A stretch of 64,000 bases of DNA from DASPNM01 sp035626515 (GCA_035626515.1 DASPNM010000026.1:76340-140339), one strand, 5' to 3'. Numbered from the stretch's first letter, positions 1 through 9,587 are shown. Made by a program: numbers and translations. Notes: generated by a model not told the origin, from the letters alone.

Positions 1-3000
1 CCTTTACCTTTTTCGCTCTCGAGCAGGATCCTACCGTTATGACGTTGCACGATTTCGTTGGAGATAAACAAACCAATGCCAAATCCCGGATAGGTCTGCT
101 CGTTCCGACCCTCGACCCGATAAAACCGCTCAAAAATTTTCTGATGCTCGCGCCTGTCAATGCCAATGCCCGTATCCTTCACCCGGACCAGCGCGTGCTC
201 CTCGTTTCTTTCAACAAAAACCTCGATGCTGTTGGAATCCGGGGAATATTTAATGGCATTGGTGAGCAGGTTCAGGATAACCTGCGCGATGCGGTCGCGG
301 TCGGCAACAATTGTACCGCTGAAGTCATTGTGAACGAGCACCGCATGGCGCGTCGTGGTTTGCCGTGCATCCTGAGCTACTTCTTCGACCAGTTCGCCAA
401 GGGCAAACTCCCGTTTGTTGAGCTTAAGCTGCCCGGATTCAATACGTGACAGGTCGAGCAGTTCAGAGATCAGCCGGGTGAGCTTGTTCACCTGCTTAGA
501 AATGGTTTGGAGCGAGGATCGAACCGTATCGCGCGTGCCTACGATCTTCTCGTCGTCCAGCTCATTGTAAATATTGACCAGCAGCTGCACGTAGCCGTTG
601 ATGGATGTGATTGGCGTTTTCAGCTCGTGGCTGGCCATTTTGATAAAGTCGTCCTTTCTTTCCTCAAGCTTTTTGAGCTCGGTGATGTCCGTCACAGAGC
701 CGGCATATCCGGCAAACTGCCCGTTGCTGTCGTAATACGGGTACCCTTCCGTTAATCCCCACCGGATCTCCCCGTCGCTCCTGCGGAAGCGGAATTCCGT
801 TTTGTAGTAACGGCGTTCGCGAGCGCACTCTTGCAACAGATCGGAAGCGTTCTCCTTGTCTTCTTCCACTACAGACGACAACCAGCCCTCGTCCAGCTGT
901 TCTTCGAACGATTTGCCGGTCCAGTTGACCCAGGTATCATTCACAAATACGTTTTGCCCGTCGGCATCAGTCATCCACAATCCCGTCGGTGAAGCGTTTG
1001 AAATGGTCTTGAACAACAGCTCGCTGTCACGGATCTTTTCGCGGAACCGTTTCTGATCGTCAATATCCATGCAGGCGCTTATGAAGCCGGTAAACTCCCC
1101 TTTCGCGTTGTACCTGGGCACCGAGTTGTCTGCGATCCAGCGGTACTGGCCGTCATAACGACGCAGGCGATATTCTGTATACACCCCTTTCTGCAGGCGG
1201 AACGATTCGTTGTAATTGTGGATGCATCGCTGCACGTCGTCGGGATGTACATTCTCGAGCCAGCCCTCGTTGCTCTCTTCCTGCAGCGTACGGCCGGTGA
1301 ATTCCAGCCAGGTATTGTTAAAGTAGTCGTTGAACGAATCGTTGCCCGACATCCAGATCATGGCAGGAACATTATCGGCAATGATCTTAAGACGTTCTTC
1401 GCTGTTACGGACAAGCTGTTCCGCCTCCTTTTCCTCGGTCACATCCATCATGGTGCCGATCAGGCGTACTGCGAGCCGGTCAGCGCCGAAGAAGACTTTT
1501 CCTTTCGCCCTCACCCAGCGCAGGTCCTGGTTATCGTAGCGGCGGATGCGGATGAGCATGTCGAACTTACCGTCCTCCACCGACTTTATTGCCAGCTTGA
1601 TCTCTTCGATGAATTTTGGTTGGTCCTCCTCGAAAATATGTTGCAGTATCACCTCGAAGCTCGGTTCCATCCCTTCCGGAATTCCGCAGATCCGGCAGCT
1701 TTCCCTGGAACAGCTCAATCGGAAGGTGACGGGGTTGTATTCCCAGGTGCCGAGATTCGCCGATTCCATCGCCATTCGTAAGCCTTCTTCCTTTTCCCTC
1801 AACTCCTCGTTCAGCCGCTTTTGTTCGGAAATATCCCGGGCGATCTTCGAAATTCCGATGATCTGGCCGCTGCTGTCGCGGATGGGCGAAACGCTCAGGG
1901 AAACATCAATCAACCGCCCGTCGCGCGTCATTCGTTTTACGTCCCGCTGCCTGATCAGTTCCCCTTTTCTTATTCTCTCGATCTCCTCTCTTGCATGCGA
2001 TTCGTCCGGCATCAGTATCCGGAAGCTTCGGCCAATGATCTCCTCAGCAGAATAACCGTAGAGACGCTCGGCCGCAGGATTCCAGCTCGTGACAATGCCT
2101 TCCAGGTTCATGCTGAAAATGGCATCCTCGCTCGACTGGACAATCGCCGCCAGCTTGCCACTTTGTTCTTCGGCTCTTTTATGTTCGGTCACGTCGAACA
2201 GCATGTTTACGGCGCCCGTCATATTGCCGTTGGAATCAAATACGGGTTCGGGATGCGGGAGGAACCACTTCCGCTCGCCTGTCGGAGTCTCTACGATAAA
2301 AGGTTCCTTTACCGTCACCTTGCGCTTTTCTTTCAGGGCAACGGCCATCGGGCATTCGTCGAGGGGTATCTCGGTGATACCATCCCGGTCGTAGATCTTC
2401 AGGGAACCGCACCACAAATCCTTCCCCAGCTCCGGCGCTCTTCCCCAAAGCTGAACTGCGGCCTGGTTGTACATGGTGATAACGCCGTCGGCATCGGTCG
2501 TATAGATCGCCGCGGGCAGGCCGTGAATGAGATTCCGGTACCTCAGTTCGCTTTCCTGAAGTGCTTTCTTGATCTGTTTCTGCTCCGTGATGTCAACCAG
2601 CACGTTTACTGCTCCCGTCATCTCTCCAGTGCTGTTGAAGAGCGGCTGCGGATAGGGAATAATATGTCTCCTCCCGCCATCCGGACGCTCAACGATTATT
2701 TCGTATCCGCGGACGGGTTTTTGCTCCACAATCGCAATCGCCATCGGGCATTCGCTTAATGGAACTTCCGTAGTGCCGTCGGGACGGAAAATCTTCCACG
2801 ATCCGCACCAAAGTTCTTTCCCGCTTTCAGGTCGCCTTCCCCAAAGCTCGACCGCTTTATCGTTGTAAAGCTGCACATACCCCCGGGCGTCGCAGGTATA
2901 TACGGCTACCGGAAGACTCTCCAGGAGCTTTTGGTAATTGCCTTCGCTTTCCTCTTTCGCCTTTTGAGCAAGCTTTTGTTCCGTTATGTCAACGATGACG

Positions 3001-5327
3001 TTCACCGCCCCGGCAACTTTTCCTTCGGCGTCGAAGATCGGATGCGGGTAAGGGTTCACGTACCGGCGGGATCCATCGGGCCGTTCGATGATTACCTCCG
3101 CTCCCGAGGAAGCTTTTCCTTCCTTTACGGCGACCGCCATCAGGCAATCTTCAAGTTCAATCTGCGATCCATCCCCGACATCGATAAGCTTGAACGAACC
3201 GCACCATTTTTCACCTTTTTTCGGTACGCGACCCCAAAGCTCTACGGCCTTATCGTTGTACAAATCCACATACCCATTAGCGTCGCAGGTATATACGGCA
3301 GTGGGAAGCCCCTGGATAAGACTCCGGTACCGCCGCTCACTTTCTTCCAGGGCCTGGGCGCGGAGTTTGTCACCGGTGATATCCCTTGAGACTGCAATTA
3401 ATGTTGTCGGCTCGTTGCCATTTTGCGACACCGGCGAAATGATAATATGCCACCACCGTTCTGTTCCGGTTGCATCCTTGCTGCTCGCCTCCATTTGAAC
3501 AATCTCACCAGCCTTTGCTTTTCTTACAGCAGCGACCGCCCGCTCGCGATATTCACCTTCGAAGAAATCGGGCCAGCCACGCAGGTGGTAGGCGGAAAAA
3601 TCGTCGATTCCAATCATTTCCTGGCCCCGGCGGTTCATGTACAGCAGCCGCCCTTCGGTGTCGAGGATTTTGTAGCAATCAGGGCTGTTTTCAAGAATAG
3701 TGCGGTTGAAAGCCTCGCTTTTTCGGAGCTCATTCTCGGAATTTTTCCTTTCGGTTATGTCTTCGAAAATGTTGATCGCACCAATTACCTCGCCCTGGTC
3801 GTTGAACAGGGGGTCAATGTTGACGCTGGCGTAGAAATATTCGCCGTCGGGGCGCTGTACTTTGGCCTCTACGTTGCGAAATGATCTGCCGCTTCGCAGC
3901 GCTACTGCCATCGGCGTTTCTTCCGGCGAAACAAAGGTGCCATCGGGCAGCCACACCTTGTAACAGGCGCAGAATTTCAGCGAATCCGAGTTCAACTCGG
4001 GGCGGTAGCCCCAGAGCCGTACGGCCACTTCGTTAAAGAATGTGATGCGCCCCTCGCGGTCGCAACTGTACATCGCCAGCGGCATGCTTTCCACAAGCTG
4101 CCGGTATTTTTTCTCGCTTGCCTCCACATGCTTTCGGGCAAGCACCTGCTCGGAAACGTCGGCGCTCATACAGATGATGCCCCGGATGCGGCCCTCTGCG
4201 TCCCGGAACGGTTCCAGCATGTAGTTGAACCAGCCTTCCTTGAGTTCGCCGTTTCGGAAAAATTTTATGTGTTGCTCGGTCGCCATGATTTTCTCACCGC
4301 CGTAAACGCGGTCCAGTGCGACCCGAAAACCCTGGGCTTCGAGTTCAGGAAATACCTCCAAAATTGGACGGCGCAGCAATTCTTCCCGCCGGCGGTCGAC
4401 AATTTTGAGGGCAAGATCGTTCACATATTCGGTGCGGTACTCGGGGCCCAGGTAAATGGAGATTGCAAGCGGAGCCTGTGCAAAAATCTCCCGGTAATTC
4501 GACTCGCTTTTCTGCAAGGCTTCCATCAGCTTTTTTCGTTCGCTGATGTCCGTCGTGAAACACCGGGTATGCACGAATTTTTCATCTTCCCAAAACACAT
4601 TCGAATTGATCAGCACCGTTTTTATTTCCCCGTCGCGGCATTTGAGAGTGGCCTCGTACTCGCGCAGGGTTTCCCCGTTGCGCAGGCGTGAGAGAATATC
4701 GTCGATGGTTGCCTGGTCCGCGTGAAATTCGGCAATGTGATGGCCGATGTATTCTTCCGGCTGGTAGCCGAGCATGTTCATTTCCGCCTCGTTGGCCCAG
4801 ATAATCCTTCCCTGATCGTCGACCCAGTGCAGGCCGACCGGCGCGTTTTCTACGTAATCCTGCAGCTCGCGGCGCTTGCGTTCCAGTTCCCGTTCGGTTT
4901 CCTTCTTCTCGGTGATATCGTTCACCAGGGCGATGTATCCTTTTACTTCTCCGTTTGTATCGAAATGCGGCGTATAGGTAGCTTCGATAAAGCGGTTCCC
5001 GATCGGAAGCGGGACCTCTACTTCGTAGTGCACCCGCTCTCCGCGTAGAGCGCGAACAATATATTCCCGAACTCTTTCATAGCCCGCTTCCCCGATGAGG
5101 TGGCTGAGATGCCTTCCGACCACCCGGGAGGCTGAAACCCCAAACGTCTTTTCCACCGCCTTGTTGATAAACCTTATGTTCCGGTTCGAATCGATGTAAG
5201 TGATCATCGCGGGAATTGTATGCACAACAAGTGCAATCTCCTCCGGAAGAAAGACTGACCCGTTGCCGTTTTCCTCCGGCCTCACCGTGGCAACTCCGGA
5301 TTGGCGAGCCAAATTGGCGTTTTCCAT
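1..5327 (-). CDS. Multi-PAS hybrid-free sensor histidine kinase (12 PAS domains), 3' end cut by window edge
   Basis: A very large soluble-looking sensor kinase of at least 1775 residues reads from an ATG at 5327 to the left edge without a stop. I count twelve PAS-type domains starting near residues 26, 154, 279, 409, 544, 669, 801, 932, 1059, 1182, 1312 and 1437, many closed by a PAC-like DITE/DITERK signature. They are followed by HisKA with the H-box ASHELKTP (His1567), then an HATPase domain with N-box NLLTNAIKYS, G1 DTGIGI, F-box FERFYR and the start of G2 GFGIGLFIS. No transmembrane segment is visible, so it is probably cytoplasmic (inference). PAS domains 4, 6, 7 and 8 are near-repeats of each other. 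The missing end is only the last part of the ATPase domain. A near-match promoter TAAATTTA lies about 20 bases upstream. The neighbouring genes give no cognate regulator. Confidence 0.93.
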   Translation of the reverse strand, partial: MENANLARQSGVATVRPEENGNGSVFLPEEIALVVHTIPAMITYIDSNRNIRFINKAVEKTFGVSASRVVGRHLSHLIGEAGYERVREYIVRALRGERVHYEVEVPLPIGNRFIEATYTPHFDTNGEVKGYIALVNDITEKKETERELERKRRELQDYVENAPVGLHWVDDQGRIIWANEAEMNMLGYQPEEYIGHHIAEFHADQATIDDILSRLRNGETLREYEATLKCRDGEIKTVLINSNVFWEDEKFVHTRCFTTDISERKKLMEALQKSESNYREIFAQAPLAISIYLGPEYRTEYVNDLALKIVDRRREELLRRPILEVFPELEAQGFRVALDRVYGGEKIMATEQHIKFFRNGELKEGWFNYMLEPFRDAEGRIRGIICMSADVSEQVLARKHVEASEKKYRQLVESMPLAMYSCDREGRITFFNEVAVRLWGYRPELNSDSLKFCACYKVWLPDGTFVSPEETPMAVALRSGRSFRNVEAKVQRPDGEYFYASVNIDPLFNDQGEVIGAINIFEDITERKNSENELRKSEAFNRTILENSPDCYKILDTEGRLLYMNRRGQEMIGIDDFSAYHLRGWPDFFEGEYRERAVAAVRKAKAGEIVQMEASSKDATGTERWWHIIISPVSQNGNEPTTLIAVSRDITGDKLRAQALEESERRYRSLIQGLPTAVYTCDANGYVDLYNDKAVELWGRVPKKGEKWCGSFKLIDVGDGSQIELEDCLMAVAVKEGKASSGAEVIIERPDGSRRYVNPYPHPIFDAEGKVAGAVNVIVDITEQKLAQKAKEESEGNYQKLLESLPVAVYTCDARGYVQLYNDKAVELWGRRPESGKELWCGSWKIFRPDGTTEVPLSECPMAIAIVEQKPVRGYEIIVERPDGGRRHIIPYPQPLFNSTGEMTGAVNVLVDITEQKQIKKALQESELRYRNLIHGLPAAIYTTDADGVITMYNQAAVQLWGRAPELGKDLWCGSLKIYDRDGITEIPLDECPMAVALKEKRKVTVKEPFIVETPTGERKWFLPHPEPVFDSNGNMTGAVNMLFDVTEHKRAEEQSGKLAAIVQSSEDAIFSMNLEGIVTSWNPAAERLYGYSAEEIIGRSFRILMPDESHAREEIERIRKGELIRQRDVKRMTRDGRLIDVSLSVSPIRDSSGQIIGISKIARDISEQKRLNEELREKEEGLRMAMESANLGTWEYNPVTFRLSCSRESCRICGIPEGMEPSFEVILQHIFEEDQPKFIEEIKLAIKSVEDGKFDMLIRIRRYDNQDLRWVRAKGKVFFGADRLAVRLIGTMMDVTEEKEAEQLVRNSEERLKIIADNVPAMIWMSGNDSFNDYFNNTWLEFTGRTLQEESNEGWLENVHPDDVQRCIHNYNESFRLQKGVYTEYRLRRYDGQYRWIADNSVPRYNAKGEFTGFISACMDIDDQKRFREKIRDSELLFKTISNASPTGLWMTDADGQNVFVNDTWVNWTGKSFEEQLDEGWLSSVVEEDKENASDLLQECARERRYYKTEFRFRRSDGEIRWGLTEGYPYYDSNGQFAGYAGSVTDITELKKLEERKDDFIKMASHELKTPITSINGYVQLLVNIYNELDDEKIVGTRDTVRSSLQTISKQVNKLTRLISELLDLSRIESGQLKLNKREFALGELVEEVAQDARQTTTRHAVLVHNDFSGTIVADRDRIAQVILNLLTNAIKYSPDSNSIEVFVERNEEHALVRVKDTGIGIDRREHQKIFERFYRVEGRNEQTYPGFGIGLFISNEIVQRHNGRILLESEKGK

Positions 5328-5434
5328 AATAAAAGAATGAGCGGCTTTAAATTTACTTTAGTTCTGAGAAAACCGGTGTTAATTCGCCTGCTAAGTTTGT
5401 CCTGTCAGACCAGTGGGTGTATTGCCTGCCTTTT

Positions 5435-5662
5435 TTACTGCCATGCCTGGTTCAACCGGGCGAATACGAGATTGTTTGCAGGCACCTGATCACGCTGGTT
5501 TCGTTCGTAGCGAAACAACAGCTGTTGCTGGTAACGCTTCAATGGCAGTGAGGCTGCTTTAGCAACGGTCCGCTGCGCGGGCCAGATCTTCTGCTGCTCG
5601 TTCTTCTGACTTTGGTAGATGACCAGAGAATAGATGGCTGCCACTAACAAAACTCCTTTCAT
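5435..5662 (-). CDS. Possible small membrane-anchored protein (75 aa), unknown
   Basis: An open frame of 75 codons lies in the gap between the multi-PAS kinase and the DUF892 gene, on the same strand. The first 17 residues are hydrophobic (GVLLVAAIYSLVIY) and the rest is basic and Gln-rich, so it could be a one-pass membrane peptide. I recognise no family. There is no convincing ribosome binding site, but many genes here lack one. It may equally be a chance frame. Confidence 0.28.
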   Translation of the reverse strand: MKGVLLVAAIYSLVIYQSQKNEQQKIWPAQRTVAKAASLPLKRYQQQLLFRYERNQRDQVPANNLVFARLNQAWQ

Positions 5663-5798
5663 GTTCCAGTTTATTCGGGGTCTGCAAACTCACTCGAAAG
5701 ACCGATCGGAAACTAACGAAAACAGTGTGCCAGAAAGAGTTAGAAAAGAAAAAAGAAAGTCTTCTGCATTTTTAGTTTAGAAATCAACCCTTCAGGAT

Positions 5799-5848
5799 GA
5801 AGAATCCCCCGCCGGTTCCGGATGTGGAATCCTGCGGGGGTATTCTTC
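5799..5848. terminator. Long inverted repeat downstream of DUF892 gene
   Basis: Arms GAAGAATCCCCCGC (5799-5812) and GCGGGGGTATTCTTC (5834-5848) pair almost perfectly around a 21-base loop. It sits about 50 bases past the DUF892 stop codon, where a transcription terminator is expected. No strong T-run follows on the minus strand, so it may instead protect the 3' end of the message. Confidence 0.5.
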
Positions 5849-5895
5849 CCAACTCACGATCGAAAACTGGGGAATTTATTACACATCGCCGGGGT

Positions 5896-6519
5896 TCAGG
5901 CCGGTAACGTCTCAATTTCTTCCACTTCGATCTGCTTCGTCCGCCGACCCGGCTTCTTCGTTTCGCTCTGTTGTTCCTGCGGTTGAGAAGGTTCTTCTTC
6001 CGCCTCCATGTTGATATAGCGCTCTGCGATGTCTGTGAGGTTTCGATCCGTGCGTTCTTCCTCTTCGAGGGTTTTATCAAGCAGCTCGGCTGCCCTTCTC
6101 ATGTTCATCGTAAGTGCAAGGGCCACCAGGCCGCCATAAGTGCCAATCTCATAATGCTCCACTTTCTGGGCCGCAATGATCAGCGCGGCGTCCCGCGTCA
6201 TGGACCCTTTTGGCGTCTCGGCAATAATCTCGCGCGTTTCCTTCACCAGTCCGTCCATGGCTTCGCAGCGCTTCCCTTCCGAAGATTCCTCCATCAGCTC
6301 GAATACTTTTTCCAGGCGTTTTACCTGCCGCTCAGTTTGCTTGAGGTGTTCGTCCAGCGCATCCTGCAATTCTTCGGTAGTGGCCGCTTCGCGCATCTCC
6401 GGCAGGGAGCGGATCATCTGCTTTTCTACGTAATAGATATCCCTGAGCTGATCCACAAAAAATTTTCTCAGTGCCCCGGTTTTCTGTTTTTCCGCGGAAC
6501 CGTTGTTCTTCGATCTCAT
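5896..6519 (-). CDS. DUF892 (YciE/YciF-like) ferritin-like protein
   Basis: The 207-residue protein matches the DUF892/YciF family, four-helix ferritin-like proteins linked to stress responses in bacteria. Visible family features are the N-terminal FFVDQLRDIYYVEKQ, the Glu/His-rich helices, and VEHYEIGTYGGL around the middle. The tail after about residue 175 is acidic then Lys/Arg-rich and probably disordered. I start it at the ATG at 6519. An in-frame upstream start at 6585 would place the first codons inside the terminator hairpin of the preceding gene, so it is unlikely. It lies downstream of the low-complexity protein gene on the same strand but is separated from it by that terminator. 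Confidence 0.9.
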   Translation of the reverse strand: MRSKNNGSAEKQKTGALRKFFVDQLRDIYYVEKQMIRSLPEMREAATTEELQDALDEHLKQTERQVKRLEKVFELMEESSEGKRCEAMDGLVKETREIIAETPKGSMTRDAALIIAAQKVEHYEIGTYGGLVALALTMNMRRAAELLDKTLEEEERTDRNLTDIAERYINMEAEEEPSQPQEQQSETKKPGRRTKQIEVEEIETLPA

Positions 6520-6540
6520 CGCAAAAAGATTTTTTGGTGT

Positions 6541-6579
6541 AAAAAAATAAACCAACAGGGTCCTGCGACCCTGCTGGTT
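6541..6579 (-). terminator. Rho-independent terminator of the low-complexity protein gene
   Basis: Stem arms 6549-6561 and 6567-6579 are 13-base arms with one mismatched position, around a 5-base loop. On the minus strand the stem is followed by a T-rich run (6541-6548). It lies 25 bases after the stop of the gene at 6605-7819. Confidence 0.85.
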
Positions 6580-6604
6580 TTTCACTTGTCGGCAAGATTA
6601 TTCC

Positions 6605-7819
6605 TCATCTTCCGGATTTATTCTGACGGGCTGTGGACTTTCTCCTTTCAGAGGCTTTGTTACCGGTATTGCCGGACGATTTTTTACGGGCGCCGGTAGT
6701 AGCTCTCGTGCTGAGCCCCGATTTGCCGCGACGGGAACCTTGCGTTCCACCTTCTTCGAAATCCTCCGACATGCTTCCACCCGCGGACCAGCCACGGTTT
6801 TGATCACCGTATTCACCGCCGGTCGACCAACCGCCGCCGGGATTCCCCTGCGATCCGCCGTATCCTCCCTGGGAACCACCATAACCTCCCTGGCTTCCGC
6901 CATAGCTCTGCTGTCCGCCCCAATTGCCGCCCGACATTCCCTGGCCGCGCTGCTGGCCGCCCTGCTGGCCGCCAAAGCCACCCTGGTGACCGCCGCCGTA
7001 TCCACCTTGTGAACCTGACCAGCCGGAACGGCTTTGGTCTCCTCCATAGCCGCCGCCATAGCCACCCGATAAACCGCGCGATTCATTTCCACCGTATCCT
7101 CCCTGCGACATCGAGCTGCCATAGCCACCGCCGTGCGACGTGTCACTTCCATAATGGCCCTGGCGGGACATGCCACCACCAAATTCGCCGCCATAGCCGC
7201 CGCTGCCCTGCCATCCGCGGTTCTGATCGCTCCATCCCCCCTGGCCGTGTCCTCCCTGCGATCCGCCGTAACCGCCTTGTCCACCGAAACCACCTTGTTG
7301 ACCGGAAAATCCACGGCCCTGATCACCATAGCCACCACCTTGCGAACCACGGTTCTGATCGCTCCATCCCCCCTGGGCGCCATATCCTCCCTGCGATCCG
7401 CCGTAACCGCCTTGACCGGAGAATTCACCGCGGCCGCGCTCACTGCCTGAAAAACTTCCGCCGGATCCGGACTCGCTGAAGCGATCCTGCCTCATAGAAC
7501 CGAAACCGCGTCTTGTCCTGCGGCCTTCACCCGTGCCTCCGCCGAAATGACGTCCCGATCCGCCTTCACCCCTTCCGCGACGGTTGTAATCGTCTTCTTC
7601 GAAACCACCGGTATTCTCGAACCGATCGTTGTCTTCGTCTTCGGAATAGCCGGCCTCTACATCCATCTCTTCGTCGTATTCCGCGCTCTCGTCATAATCC
7701 TCTTCGTAATAATCTTCCTCGAACTGATCCTGCCTTCCTCTTCGGGTGGAAGATGGTGTGCGCTGTCCAGGGTTCCTGGACGATGTGCCACGATTTGAAG
7801 AGCGGTTTCTTGTTGCCAT
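6605..7819 (-). CDS. Prion-like Gly/Gln/Ser/Tyr-rich low-complexity protein (404 aa)
   Basis: The protein has three compositional zones. Residues 1-30 are Ser/Arg/Thr-rich and basic. Residues about 32-75 are strongly acidic with repeated Tyr (EEDYYEEDYDES). Residues about 85-350 are built from degenerate GGYGGSQ, GGWSDQNRG and GGFGG units. The last 50 residues are basic (Lys/Arg/Ser). There is no signal peptide or membrane segment and no enzyme motif. The composition resembles prion-like RNA-binding or condensate-forming domains of eukaryotes, but that is analogy only; no RNA-binding domain is visible. Start: ATG at 7819, just after GAGG; a TTG nine bases upstream is also in frame. A strong terminator follows. 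Glycine-rich orphan proteins of this kind occur next to stress genes in Bacteroidota, but I cannot name a family. Confidence 0.8.
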   Translation of the reverse strand: MATRNRSSNRGTSSRNPGQRTPSSTRRGRQDQFEEDYYEEDYDESAEYDEEMDVEAGYSEDEDNDRFENTGGFEEDDYNRRGRGEGGSGRHFGGGTGEGRRTRRGFGSMRQDRFSESGSGGSFSGSERGRGEFSGQGGYGGSQGGYGAQGGWSDQNRGSQGGGYGDQGRGFSGQQGGFGGQGGYGGSQGGHGQGGWSDQNRGWQGSGGYGGEFGGGMSRQGHYGSDTSHGGGYGSSMSQGGYGGNESRGLSGGYGGGYGGDQSRSGWSGSQGGYGGGHQGGFGGQQGGQQRGQGMSGGNWGGQQSYGGSQGGYGGSQGGYGGSQGNPGGGWSTGGEYGDQNRGWSAGGSMSEDFEEGGTQGSRRGKSGLSTRATTGARKKSSGNTGNKASERRKSTARQNKSGR

Positions 7820-7971
7820 AGTCCTCAATTTTTAAGTGAAGTAATAAGTTGCCTTAAAAAAAATCGCAAACTTTATGCCCTTAGGAACTACGTTCAATTC
7901 CATACAAAACATTGCTGCGAACGATCGACGAAAAAAAATTTGTGGTTCAAATTCCCCGTAATACGTAAATG

Positions 7972-7999
7972 AAAAGGCCGGCGTTATCGAACGCCGGCC
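7972..7999 (-). terminator. Rho-independent terminator after the NtrC-type regulator gene
   Basis: A perfect ten-base stem GGCCGGCGTT/AACGCCGGCC (7976-7985 with 7990-7999) closes a four-base loop. On the minus strand it is followed by TTTT. It lies 24 bases after the stop at 8024. Confidence 0.85.
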
Positions 8000-8023
8000 A
8001 GAAGTTTTTTACCAACTGTTCCG

Positions 8024-9448
8024 CTACGCCTGGTAATTCTTGATTTTATTGTAAAGCGTCTTCCGGTCGATCTTGAGAAGCTCCGCTGCTTTCTTTTTGT
8101 TGAAGTTCACCTGCTGCAGCACGGTCATGATCGTTTCGAACTCCGCCTTGATCGCGGCATCCTTGAGATTCACTTCTTCGCGCGGGGGCCGTTTGGCAAT
8201 CAGGGGCGCATTCACTTCCTGCACCGGCGCCGCCAGGAAAGGATTTCCATTCGTTATCTCCCAGGGCAGCGAAGCCTTCGCTATTTTCTTCCCGGGCTCG
8301 GTCAGCAGCACCGCACGCCGGACCACATTCCGGAACTCCCGCAGGTTGCCCGGCCAGGAATATTCCAGGAATGTTTGTAATACCTCGTCGTCGAACCCCG
8401 CGATCTCCTTGTTCAGCTCCTTTGAAGTTTTTTCCAGGAAAAAATCTGCAAACTGCAGAATGTCCTCCTTACGCGTGCGCAGCGGCGGAAGATTGATCGA
8501 AAACTCGTTGAACCGGTGGTAAAGATCCTCACGGAATTTGCCTTTGCGATAGGCTTCCTGCAGGTTTTCATTGGAGGCCACGATCAGCCGCACGTCCACC
8601 TGGATCTCCTTGTTGCCTCCAACCCGCTTGAATTTTCTTTCCTGGATAACCCGCAGAAGCGTTGCCTGTACCTCGGGAGAAAGATTGCCGACCTCATCGA
8701 GGAATAGCGTACCGCCGTCGGCAAGTTCGAAATGGCCTTCCTTATCCTGCAACGCTCCCGTAAAGGCGCCTTTCACGTGCCCGAAGAGCTCGCTTCCCGC
8801 CAATTCCTTCGAAAGGGTACCGCAATCCATCGCCACGAACGGTTTTCCCCTGCGCGCGCTCAGGTCGTGGATCGTTTTCGCTATTACCTCCTTTCCTGTT
8901 CCGCTCTCGCCGTATAATATGATACTGTAATTCGTCGCTGCCACGATATCAACCTGTGCATACAGCGCCTTGGTGGCGGGCGAATTCCCAATAAAATATT
9001 CCCCATTTGCTGTCAGGCGGGCAGCTTCCCTCGCGGGCTTGGGTGATCCCGGCTGATTTCTGGACTGTGTCCCATCGGCCGGTTCCGACTGATGCAAGGC
9101 TTTCTTCAGCACACTCAGTACTTCGTCGGGAATGAGTGGCTTTGCGATGTAATCGAGCGCCCCAAGCTTGATCACTTCCACCGCCGTCTTTATGTCGGAA
9201 TATCCCGTAATGACCAGCACTACTACATGGGGGTCCTGCTTCTTCACGGCTGAAACCACATCCTTTCCCTCCATGTCGCCAAGACGGTAGTCGCAAATGA
9301 CCACGTCGAATTTCCTTTCCGAGAATCTTGCCAGCCCCTTCGCGCCGGTATGGGCCACGTCGACCTCGTATCCGTTGCGCGTTAGAAAGCGACTGAGCAG
9401 CGTGCAGAGGTCTATATCATCATCGATGATCAAAATGGTGTTCACCAT
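8024..9448 (-). CDS. NtrC-family sigma-54-dependent response regulator
   Basis: The 474-residue protein has three parts. The receiver domain (1-120) has the acidic pair IIDDD and phospho-acceptor Asp53 in VICDYRLGD. The AAA+ sigma-54 interaction domain (about 150-390) has Walker A GESGTGKE (180-187) and the sigma-54 contact loop GAFTGA (227-232). A Fis-type helix-turn-helix ends the protein (KKAAELLKIDRKTLYNKIKNY). It should activate RpoN-dependent promoters when phosphorylated. Its partner is probably the CHASE3 kinase at 10020-11402 (inference from proximity). The lone receiver gene at 9588 diverges from it, so the 139-base gap between them must hold both promoters. Confidence 0.96.
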   Translation of the reverse strand: MVNTILIIDDDIDLCTLLSRFLTRNGYEVDVAHTGAKGLARFSERKFDVVICDYRLGDMEGKDVVSAVKKQDPHVVVLVITGYSDIKTAVEVIKLGALDYIAKPLIPDEVLSVLKKALHQSEPADGTQSRNQPGSPKPAREAARLTANGEYFIGNSPATKALYAQVDIVAATNYSIILYGESGTGKEVIAKTIHDLSARRGKPFVAMDCGTLSKELAGSELFGHVKGAFTGALQDKEGHFELADGGTLFLDEVGNLSPEVQATLLRVIQERKFKRVGGNKEIQVDVRLIVASNENLQEAYRKGKFREDLYHRFNEFSINLPPLRTRKEDILQFADFFLEKTSKELNKEIAGFDDEVLQTFLEYSWPGNLREFRNVVRRAVLLTEPGKKIAKASLPWEITNGNPFLAAPVQEVNAPLIAKRPPREEVNLKDAAIKAEFETIMTVLQQVNFNKKKAAELLKIDRKTLYNKIKNYQA

Positions 9449-9587
9449 AAAGGAGTTGATTGAATGAAGTTAATCCAAATTCCACAAGTGTCCGAACCCC
9501 TCCACACCTGCTTAAAATCATGCCGATTTTTATCGCTCTGATTCCTTCCCGTTTTCTTTTGGCAAATGAATTGTCGTGCGGTCTACA

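Noticed and set aside
6519..6585. A longer start for the DUF892 gene at 6585
   Set aside because: The extra codons lie in a terminator hairpin and do not match the family.
6800..7400. The regular repeats as a possible CRISPR array
   Set aside because: The repeats are codon-phased and degenerate, without equal spacers; they encode the protein repeats.
6598..7443. A 281-codon frame in the low-complexity gene region
   Set aside because: It is an out-of-phase reading of the same repetitive DNA, rich in Ala/Arg/Val/Asp; the acidic/Gly-Tyr reading has a good start and terminator.
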